A stretch of 28,435 bases of DNA. Source: Microdochium bolleyi (Eukaryota; Ascomycota; Sordariomycetes; Xylariales; Microdochiaceae). The stretch is taken from assembly GCA_001566295.1 (NCBI GenBank), contig KQ964310.1, positions 1 to 28,435 of the forward strand, written 5' to 3'. Position numbers and translations under genes: made by a program. Positions 21,316 to 28,435 of the stretch are shown here, piece by piece; position 1 is the first letter of the stretch; each line of letters starts with the position of its first letter. Under the pieces are notes generated by a model. It had not been told where the DNA came from. It saw only the letters and a list, made by a program, of their open reading frames with translations, and made no database searches.

Positions 21316-23129
21316 CTATCCTTCAAGTAACCCAACTACATCCATCCCACTGAGTCCTCCGGGAATCAGAGAGCGCAGCTGGTTCTTGCAGTCATACCTC
21401 TTCCTCACTTTCCTGAGCTTGGCAAGGTTCTTCTCACCGTACGACCTGAGAACGTCCTGGTCCTTTGCAGCGTAGTTCGCATACCTGTTCATAACTGTTA
21501 GATCTCAGACGGAACGAGGAACTTGTCATCTTTTCCGAGAAGTGGATGCTGCTTACAAGAAGGGCACGTGAACACCCAGCTCCCGCGCGAGGGCCTCTGC
21601 ACGGGCTACGGCTCGCTGCCCTGCTGCGTGCGCGGCAGCGTCGCCCGACGCGCTGACCCAGCTGTTGGCCATTGTGAAGACGATCAGCGGTCCAGCGCTC
21701 TCCAGCCCGAGCATGTTCCCGCCATTGGAGTGCCCCTGCCGGATCGCGTTCGCGGTGACGAGCTGCCACTCGATGATGCCGGAGAAGCTTGGATCTGCCG
21801 CCTGTACGGGCGCGATCTCCTCCTCGAATATCCGCTTCATGCCTTTGAACATGTCGACGCTGCTGCGGAATGACAGTGTCCTCAAGTCGTAGCGCAGCTT
21901 TGGCGTCGGGGCTCCAGCCGCAAACTTGGCCATCGTGCCTCTGTTCTCGGTCAGGTTTGACAACGACAGCTCACCGAAGCGGACGAGAGGTCCCGGGAGT
22001 CGGAGCGTGGTGTTGTTGACTACCCATGAGCCCTCCTCCGCGCCAGCGGTGGAGAGCAGATCCAGATGCAGAGTCGGGGGGCCCAGGAATGGGACGTAGT
22101 AGCTCGTTAGTCCAACAGCAAAGTGTCTGGCGTCATCGCCGTCGGATCTTTCTCTGATGTAGTCGTCGTAGACGGAGGCGAGCGCATCGAACGAGTCCAT
22201 ACTGGCTGAGGAGCTGACGCTATGCAGCTGCGGGGACGGAAATGTATACAGATCGAGCCTAGTCACAACGCCGAACATGTTTTGAGTGCCTTTGAGCGCC
22301 TGCCATAAGTCGGGGTGGCTCCCTGCGTTGGCTTCAACGATGTGTCCCCCAGACGTGACAATCTACACGTCGAGAAGTTAGCATCCGCTGTTTTGAGATG
22401 GCACAAGCATGGATGGGTGGGAATCCTCGCCTGAAATCCCTTGATGTTGTCGCACGCGAAACCTCGTTCCGGGGTGAAGTGCGACACTCCACCTCCGAGA
22501 GCGAGACCTCCGACGCCGACTTCTGCTCCACGGCCGCCAACGACCGTCAGTCCGTGTTGGTCGAGAAAGCTGTACACGGCTCCCCATCTCAAACCCGGCC
22601 CGACGCTCACGTAATCATTTCCGAGGCTTAGGCCCGACAGCTTCGTCGTCGCCAGCAACACTCCTTCTTCGATGTTGGCCCAGCCCTCGGCCGTCGAGTG
22701 TCCACCGGAACGGATTGCAAAAGGGCATCCCTGGAGACCAAAGAGACTGACAGCCTCAGCCACCATCTGTGCTGTCGCTGGGGTGAAGACACAGGCGGGG
22801 CGAAGGTGCGCAGTGCCGGCTGGTCGTCCGCCGTCAGTTATAAGTCGTCACAGCGACCAGAAAGGTAAGACGAGGACAAGGTGCATCACTCACACCAGTA
22901 ACTGTCCGAAGCCTCTGCCTGATAGCCTGTGCTGTTTGGCAGCAGGACATGGTCCGGATATTGGGCTTGTAGAACTGAGCACTACCACGCTTCAACATTT
23001 AGTACTCTGTTCAGCGACGGCCAGGCTCGGGACACAAACACAGTCTGGAACAGGCCGCGTGGTGGCCGCTTCGATGATACTGGTCCGGGACAGCACCAGT
23101 AACGGCACGGTCCAATTCGTCTTGACCAT
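21316..23129 (-). CDS. FAD-linked oxidase, BBE/AA7 type, five exons with one GC-AG intron
   Basis: Exons 23129-23040, 22981-22894, 22819-22431, 22362-21557 and 21484-21316 give 513 residues, usual for the family. After a short, weak signal-like N-terminus comes PDCCSVL (a Cys pair typical of the secreted branch), then the PP-loop FAD domain with RSGGHS; H100 is the expected covalent FAD attachment residue. GGLALGGGVSHF and RGFACDNI follow, then substrate domain text, and the C-terminal BBE motif FLYANYAAKDQD. Such enzymes oxidise oligosaccharides or natural-product intermediates and make hydrogen peroxide. The first intron uses a weak donor (GTTTGT), which I chose because it gives the Cys pair. 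The third intron (22363-22430) starts with GC instead of GT but has a CTAAC branch site, a TAG acceptor and a perfect phase. It is divergent from the regulator at 23579. Substrate cannot be told from sequence. Confidence 0.88.
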
Positions 23130-23578
23130 GGGTGCCGCAGTGATGGATCCTCGCGAATGTTGTGCTGAATAAATGTGAGTCGAGTGTGTAGGGCAGAATT
23201 ACATGGAGAGTGAAGAGAGGAAGTCTACTCTCTCATATACTGCAGGATCGCCAGCATCCAGGGCCAGCGTCTGGGACTTGTCTCAGAGGCCGCAGCCTCG
23301 TGTGAGTGGGCAAGAGCCTCGTCGCCAGCAGCATCGACCTTTGAGAAGGCGGCAGGGCCAACCAGGTGGACAGCCGTGGAATCCGAGATGCGGACGCGAG
23401 AACGAAGCCGGCCCACTTTGTACGAGCACTTCGTTTAAGGACCCCACTGGGGACTCCGGGGCGACCTCGGGTGTTGCAGCGTGGCGCGCTCCTCAAGCGA
23501 AGGCCTCGTTTTCGGTCGCCATCCTGACCGAGACCGCATCACACACATTCCGCAACCTTTGCGCCATGGGCTCTTGTC
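23130..23578. promoter_or_regulatory. Divergent promoter between FAD oxidase and Zn2Cys6 regulator
   Basis: The two start codons are 449 bp apart and face away from each other. On the oxidase side a TATA-like GTATATGA lies at 23240-23233, about 105 bp from its start. No clear TATA is seen on the regulator side. Several CGG triplets, the half-sites of Zn2Cys6 proteins, occur, as expected in GC-rich DNA, so no specific operator can be named. A long out-of-frame plus-strand frame (23203-23694) runs across this region and is not a convincing gene. Confidence 0.5.
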
Positions 23579-24810
23579 ATGGCGCCGCGCAGGTCGCACT
23601 ACAAGTCTCGCCGTGGCTGCGAACAGTGCAAGGCGCGGAGGGTCAAGGTATCCGTCCCCCGCGCCAAGTGCGTCCCACCAGATTGCATGGCTGACTCTCG
23701 CAGTGCAACGAGGCCAAGCCCTCATGTCAGAACTGCGTAAGGCGGAGGGTGCAGTGCACGTACAGCTTCCTGGCCCAAGGACAAGGAGGACGTGAGACGG
23801 AGTCCTCGGCCTTGCTCGACAGGGACGCCACCCCCGCGGAGCCGACCGCAGCGCCGTCCTCCGAGCCTTGCTCCCCGGACTACAGAACAACCAGGCGGGT
23901 TGAGCTCCAGCTCATGCATCACTACAGCACAGCGACATGCGAGACCATGGGCAACACTCCGCAGCAGCGAGAGATCTGGAGAATCGCGGTCCCGCAAGAG
24001 GCTGCCAGCCACGACTTCCTGATGGACGGCATTCTGTCCGTCACGGCCTGCCACCGCGCGCATGCAGACCCGTCAAGAGCTGCCGCTTGCATGACAGCGG
24101 CTCTGCACTACCAGAACTCTGGGCTGCGGGGCTACCAGAGTGCGCTCGGCAGCATTGGCCCCGGCAACTGCCAGGCCATCTTTGCCTTCTCGGTCATGCT
24201 CACGGTTCTGGGTTTCGCGATGCCACCCATGTACCCTGAGAGCCAGCCCGTGTCGGCGGCCACGTCGCTCAGTTGCATATTTGAGCTGCTCAAGGGGGTC
24301 AAGGTGACTACGGACGAGTTCACCTATTCGATACAGAACGGCATCTTTGCACCACTATTCACCAGCACCAAGGACCCTGCTGCTCGACTGCGTACTGTGC
24401 CTGTCAGGGAGACGGAGGGTGCCATGGCGCAGCTCCGCAAGCGCACACAATTCGTGGCCAAGTACGTCAGTGCCGAGGTCGTAGAGATCTACCAGTCGAG
24501 CGTTGATAGCCTCGAGGGGGGCTTTCGGGAAGTCAGCTCCACCCAGACGTTCAATCTGATCATCGCTTGGCCTGTAATGGTTGACCCTCGGATGGTCGGG
24601 CTCTTCAACAAGCGCGATCCGCTAGCTCTGCTGATCTGGCTTCACTACGCCGTCCTTACGCTCAGTGTTCATGATCAGTGGTGGGGGAGGGGTTTTGGTG
24701 TTCGTCTGGTCGAGGACCTCTCTCGCATCTTGCACGATGTTGATCCAGAGTGGGATCCATGGACGGCGTGGGCACGCGAGTATGCCTCGCTTTTCAGCGG
24801 GCGAGCATGA
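23579..24810 (+). CDS. Zn2Cys6 transcription factor, Upc2-like type
   Basis: Exons 23579-23647 and 23704-24810 give 391 residues. The 56-nt intron (GTATCC..CGCAG, CTGAC branch site) splits the zinc cluster, a common intron position in this family. The cluster is C14-x2-C17-x6-C24-x6-C31-x2-C34-x6-C41 with a basic RRGCEQCKARRVK start, so it should bind two zinc ions and CGG-type DNA. After a linker, residues from about 85 on read LQLMHHYSTATCETM and SHDFLMDGILSVTACHRAH, which is the start of the helical regulatory region of sterol-uptake-control (Upc2-like) proteins. It is short for a regulator but complete, with no long middle region. Its place next to a divergent FAD oxidase and a co-directional membrane protein suggests pathway-specific control of those neighbours; this is inference. 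Confidence 0.9.
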
Positions 24811-25133
24811 GAGCTTTCCATCTAATCTTGCTGGTCCCATAATGGTGACAATTTCAGACTGCGTCGCGTCTGAGCATTGACCAACCAGACCAAGTTTCCG
24901 GGGGATCACGTTGGAACAGTTTCTGTACGAGATACGAGCGAGACTGCGGTGCGGAGAAACCTTGTTTGGGGCCAACAAATGCTGACCCGGGTGGTTCCGA
25001 GTTCCGACAACATGGCCGGTGCCCATCGAACAGCCCCAATCAAGCATTGGCATTAAATACACCGTCCATCGGTAGCCTGTTTCTCCCGCCCAGCAATCAG
25101 CAAGCACCTACTCTCCCCGGCCACACTTCAGCC
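24811..25133. other. Spacer and promoter of the small membrane protein gene
   Basis: 323 bp. It holds the regulator's 3' end and then a compact promoter: CCAAT at 25036-25040 and a TATA-like TTAAATA at 25053-25059, about 75-100 bp upstream of the start at 25134. No gene seen. Confidence 0.55.
25036..25059 (+). promoter_or_regulatory. CCAAT and TATA-like boxes of the small membrane protein
   Basis: CCAAT (25036-25040) and TTAAATA (25053-25059) lie in the order and spacing expected just upstream of the start at 25134. The CCAAT box is the site of the fungal HAP complex. Function is inferred from position. Confidence 0.4.
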
Positions 25134-25644
25134 ATGTCAGCAGATATCCGCACGATGGCCTCTCCACCCTCTTCGTCTCTTCTCACCGCCTCAAAGGTGC
25201 TCGCCATGATCCGCATCGGGGTTGGAGCTGCCAGCTTCCTCGCCCCGCAGCTCACCTGCGCGTCCCACGGCTATCACGTCCCCGCCCCATACGCGTTGCT
25301 GGTGCGCATGATGGGCCACCGCGAAGCGATCAACGGTGGCCTTCTCCTGGCTGCCGCGAACAGTGACGTCAAGGAAGTCGGGACTAGAAAGTAGGTTCTC
25401 CGGAGCTTGGTGTGGAAAGCCGACAGAGGCGGTTACTGTACAACAAGGAATGCTCCTCTGACGTGTGCGGCACAGGGGCATCCGGTGGGCTCTCTTGGTC
25501 GGGCTCGTGGCAGACTCGCTCGACATCTGCGCCGTGCTGTATGGTTTCAGCCGCGGCGAGGTCGAGAGCATGACGGCTGGCATACTGGGCACTGCGGCGG
25601 CGGGAGCCATCTCTGTGGCTACGATCATGCTACGAGCGCTATGA
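25134..25644 (+). CDS. Small DUF4267-like membrane protein
   Basis: Exons 25134-25390 and 25476-25644 give 141 residues. The intron (GTAGGT..CACAG, 85 nt, CTGAC branch site) joins TRK to GIRWALLVGLVAD in frame. The protein has hydrophobic segments at about residues 23-41, 54-74, 88-104 and 115-139. The pattern R-I-x-x-G-x-x-S-F-L-A-P near the start, then G-x-R-E, and R-W-A-L-L-V-G-L-V-A-D-x-L-D in the second exon is the pattern I associate with DUF4267 proteins, small four-helix proteins often found beside fungal secondary-metabolism or redox genes. Its biochemical role is not known. It is co-directional with the regulator and 323 bp from it. Confidence 0.75.
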
Positions 25645-26605
25645 TGTGTGACCATTATCGAGTGTCCTTCAGGGCAGAGGCATCAGAGTTTGTTGACGGG
25701 GTCCGCGGAAAGCCCATGCCTCCAAATTCAGACTGTGGGAAGATCGAGGTGTATTTCTAGTCATGTAAGGAGATTATCGAAGTAACTCATGGAACAGCTC
25801 GTTCGCCAAGGATGCATCGGCAGATATGTTGTGATGGTGTTCCTCTCGCGGCCTCTACGTCCATGCCACTGCAGCAAGCTCGCCGCCAAGTGTGGAGAAA
25901 GGGAGAGTAGCAATTGCAGTGAGATGCAAAAACGCCTTTCGCTTTCCAGTGTCCAGGTTATGCATACCACTAAGCCGACTTTGTGCTATTTGACCAGGAG
26001 CCTACGCGCACAGCCATTGCCTGTCGTATTGGCAATAGCTCGTAATATTCGCGATGGGTCCTGGTTAGCCAGGAAATGTTTTGCCAGCGCAAACGAATAA
26101 ATAAAATAAAAGGGTGGTGGCAAAACCCCATCATGGCCGACGTCTGCTACTTGACCATGTCGCAATCCCTCGTTGATTATATCTGCAAGCGCGCCAACTC
26201 GGTAATGGATTGTAAACGGAGGATCTCACTTGGATGCCGATCGGCACAGAATATGGTCTGTCTATCGCGGCGTACTACCTGGTGAGCGAGGCCGTACCTT
26301 TCCTGCGCCAAACTCGGCGCCAAAACGAAGTTCACCCGCGCGACTCGGCGACCGCAGCGCATTAGAGTATATGTCACCAATCTGCAAAGGGCAACCGCCC
26401 TTGGTAATCTTTTCAAGTTAAAGTAAAAGCGAGTGTGGTTCATTATTGTATCAGATGTGCCTGCAGGTGAATGCCCGTCTCGTGCTATGTAAATGCCAAA
26501 CATGGAAACCCAAGCAAATCAGTGAAGGAGAAAGCAAGCAAGCGAGCAAGAACAAGTCCCAACATTCTAGTGAGCCCTGTTCAGACTTCCCCCTCGGCGC
26601 CGCTC
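25645..26605. other. Gene-poor intergenic region
   Basis: About 960 bp, comparatively AT-rich, especially 25960-26240. It lies downstream of both neighbours (convergent), so it should contain their 3' ends. Frames up to 117 codons show no domain. No RNA gene or repeat was seen. Confidence 0.5.
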
Positions 26606-27334
26606 TCAGTGCACAAAGATCTTGCGGCTCTCGTTCTTCTTGGGCACGACGATGCTCAGCACGCCGTTCTCTAGGCTGGCCGCGACGCCCGCGACGTCGA
26701 CCGTCTTGCGGAACTTGAAGGAGCGCGCGAACTGGCCGTACTTGCGCTCCGAGATCCAGAACTTGGCCTGCGGCTCGGGCTGGGCTGGGGTCTCCGTCGT
26801 CGTCTTCTTGTCTGTGGTGGTGGGCTTCTCCGCAGCGGCAGGGGTAGTGGTGTGCGAGCTCGTGCTGCCGGTCTCGGCGGCGAGGTCCTCAAAGTCGTCC
26901 TCGACCGTGGCGTGGTGGCTCGTCGCGCTCGAGGCTGGTGACTGCGGCGCAGCGGCGTCCTCCTCTACGACATCCTCCGTGTGCTGGGGGCGGTGTGATG
27001 GCACGGCACGCAGCACCTTGCCGCGGACGGTAATGGTCTGGGCGTCGACAAAGTCGATATCGAGGTGCTCCTTGGACAAGCCGGGAAGCTCGCCGTAGAC
27101 GTGGTATGCCGAGTCTGTCTCGCTGATGTCGAAGCGGGGGGTGAAGGTAGGCAGGGGCTGCTGCTGCTGTTGCTGCTTCTTGGCGGGGGAGGACTGGTCA
27201 TCCAGAGACTGCTGGAGTACACTCTGGAGGCTCAGGTCGTCCTGCAGGGTGTCGAGGAGCTGGAAGAGGCCCTTGATGGCGATGGGCTCGGCGGCTGCCG
27301 AGTGGTAGAAGTGGGGAGAGCAGAAGGCGGCCAT
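26606..27334 (-). CDS. Small heat-shock protein, HSP20/HSP30 family
   Basis: An intronless frame gives 242 residues from the ATG at 27334; an in-frame ATG at 27421 would add 29 residues that lack family features. The N-terminus is hydrophobic, followed by a Gln run (54-59). The alpha-crystallin domain comes in two parts: residues about 64-109 (PRFDISETDSAYHVYGELPGL and the following strands) and about 190-242 (FWISERKYGQFARSF, then ASLENGVLSIVVPKK, the conserved A-x-x-x-N-G-V-L motif). Between them sits an insertion of about 80 acidic, Ser, Thr and Ala-rich residues, as known for fungal HSP30. It should hold unfolding proteins in oligomers during heat or other stress. The absence of introns is usual for heat-shock genes. 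A strong TATA lies upstream. Confidence 0.93.
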   Translation of the reverse strand: MAAFCSPHFYHSAAAEPIAIKGLFQLLDTLQDDLSLQSVLQQSLDDQSSPAKKQQQQQQPLPTFTPRFDISETDSAYHVYGELPGLSKEHLDIDFVDAQTITVRGKVLRAVPSHRPQHTEDVVEEDAAAPQSPASSATSHHATVEDDFEDLAAETGSTSSHTTTPAAAEKPTTTDKKTTTETPAQPEPQAKFWISERKYGQFARSFKFRKTVDVAGVAASLENGVLSIVVPKKNESRKIFVH

Positions 27335-27488
27335 TGTTTCTGTGTGGTTTATTCTTCGGGTCCAAGGAGGAGTGATGATGGCTATTGGTATTGTGAGGAT
27401 GTTGTAGAGTGCACGAAGCAAGACTGAAGTGTTTGTTATGATGTGTCGAGAAGAATGACATCAGAAACATGACCTGGGATATCGGCCA

Positions 27489-27496
27489 TTTTTATA
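27489..27496 (-). promoter_or_regulatory. TATA box of the small heat-shock gene
   Basis: TATAAAAA on the minus strand lies 155 bp upstream of the start at 27334. It is the strongest TATA match in the window, as expected for a highly inducible gene. Confidence 0.6.
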
Positions 27497-28289
27497 TCGA
27501 CTTGGACGAAGCAACAACAGGCTCCAAGGTGTACGCATGCCAGGTGTTGACTCAGGCGGCTGGAAAGAGCTGGTGCGCCCCAGATGTGGCTCGCTGGATC
27601 TGTCATCAGGATGTGCTATCAAACAATTGCCAGATGCTTCTCCAGGTAGACTGAGGTAGTGAGGGTGGCGTTGATGTGCTTGCGCACTCGAGGCGTGCCT
27701 GGCGGGAGGCGCGATGACTAACCGCCGGCGCTTAACTCCGGCGGCGGCTGAGATGACAAAGCACAGCTCGGCGTCAGCACCGGATGCTGCCTGGCTTCTG
27801 GAAAGCACTGGCACCTTCCAGCCACTATCCGTAATGGGCATTCGAGATTTCCGGTGCCCTTGACGTATGATCTGGCCCGGTGGTCAATGTGGCCAGCTTG
27901 GACTCGGTCCCTCTCGACGCCTGCACCGAATTGAAATGCTGCGACATAGGGTTTTCGCTGCATTGATCGAATCGGGCTAGCGCCAATGGGGAGGGCGCTT
28001 ACATAATCCAGCATGTTCCAATGTAAGTCGAGCGTGAAGCAAACCCTCCTAGGCTGACAAAGGATGGGCCCAAGAGCTGGGCCCTACCCTTCAGCGCTCG
28101 CCCACAGGAACAGGGGGATCTAGCCTTTATGTTACGTATTAGAATAAGGGTATGACATATGGCGTAGTTTCTACCACAGGAGCATGGTGGACGAGTCGGT
28201 AGTAAAGGAAAAAAAAAAAAAGGTACAGAGCTTGGAACTGGTTGGTATGCAACCGACCAAGACTACCATGATCGACCACTCAAAAATGC

Positions 28290-28296
28290 AAAAAAA
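28290..28296 (-). terminator. Pol III terminator of tRNA-Asp
   Basis: A run of seven A on the plus strand (seven T on the minus strand) lies 36 nt beyond the 3' end of the tRNA. Pol III terminates at four or more T, so this is the first strong stop. It implies a trailer of about 36 nt. Confidence 0.6.
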
Positions 28297-28332
28297 GTAA
28301 CCCAGAGTATTCTCTGGATGATTGTGAAGTGC

Positions 28333-28403
28333 TCTCGATCGGGGAATCGAACCCCGGCCACCTGCGTGACAAGCAGGTATCCTGACCACTAGACCAATCG
28401 AGA
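28333..28403 (-). tRNA. tRNA-Asp (anticodon GTC), no intron
   Basis: The minus strand folds as a full cloverleaf of 71 nt: a 7-bp acceptor stem (TCTCGAT with ATCGAGA), a D arm with the A-box TGGTCTAGTGG, an anticodon stem CCTGC/GCAGG around the loop TTGTCAC, and a T arm CGGGG-TTCGATT-CCCCG containing the B-box. The anticodon GTC reads GAC and GAT (aspartate). There is no intron and no encoded CCA, as normal for a eukaryote. A T run downstream serves as terminator. Confidence 0.97.
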
Positions 28404-28435
28404 TTGGACCGCTCAGTGTTTGCTGATTGGATGGA

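Larger units (their letters stand above)
27335..28332. other. Heat-shock gene promoter and spacer to the tRNA gene
   Basis: About 1 kb. The first 160 bp form the leader and core promoter of the small heat-shock gene. I found no clean heat-shock element (three alternating GAA/TTC blocks). The rest has no recognisable gene; frames of up to 126 codons lack any family pattern. An A run (28209-28221) lies near the end. Confidence 0.5.

Noticed and set aside
23203..23694. 163-codon plus-strand frame overlapping the regulator start
   Set aside because: It is in a different frame from the zinc cluster, has no domain and spans the divergent promoter. At most it would be an upstream frame in the leader.
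27335..27660. Heat-shock elements upstream of the HSP30-type gene
   Set aside because: Isolated TTC or GAA triplets occur, but I could not find three in alternating 5-bp register, so no element is claimed.

Overview
The window looks like nuclear DNA of a filamentous ascomycete (Pezizomycotina, probably Sordariomycete-like). Coding sequence is GC-rich and interrupted by short introns (about 56-154 nt) with GT..AG ends and CTAAC/CTGAC-type branch points. The gene families are typical of these fungi: WSC domains, a Zn2Cys6 regulator, a GH28 pectinase, an MFS sugar porter and an HSP30-type small heat-shock protein. All gene models here were spliced by eye from the sequence; no alignment, database search or transcript data was available.

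Layout, left to right. A small four-helix membrane protein (1123-1729, +) has an intron carrying a run of 32 C. A very large secreted WSC-domain protein (2232-7122, -) has a long Ser/Thr stalk and a duplicated C-terminal module pair. A secreted jacalin-type lectin fused to an aerolysin-type pore module (8218-9466, -) follows. After a gene-poor stretch holding nine copies of an 8-bp repeat comes a five-exon GH28 exo-polygalacturonase (11702-13530, -). Next are two decayed loci: the N-terminus of a cytochrome P450 (14732-14986, -) and an unidentified broken reading frame (15866-16604, +). A six-exon sugar/alpha-glucoside MFS transporter (17054-19178, -) follows. Beyond 2.1 kb without a recognisable gene lie a BBE/AA7-type FAD oxidase (21316-23129, -), a divergently transcribed Zn2Cys6 regulator (23579-24810, +) and a small DUF4267-like membrane protein (25134-25644, +). 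An HSP30-type small heat-shock protein (26606-27334, -) and a tRNA-Asp(GTC) (28333-28403, -) close the window.

How the genes may work together (inference): the secreted pectinase, the sugar porter and the secreted-type FAD oxidase fit growth on plant cell walls. The pectinase and the porter both have closely spaced CTGGGG (CreA-type) sites upstream, which suggests shared carbon catabolite repression. The oxidase, the regulator and the small membrane protein form a compact block with a 449-bp divergent promoter and could be a small co-regulated unit. The WSC protein and the lectin-pore protein are tandem secreted carbohydrate-binding proteins and are the most unusual genes here. I did not find a clearly new multi-gene system. 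The strongest leads are the lectin-aerolysin protein, the WSC protein with its duplicated module pair, the GC-AG intron in the oxidase, and the decayed P450 that keeps its promoter.
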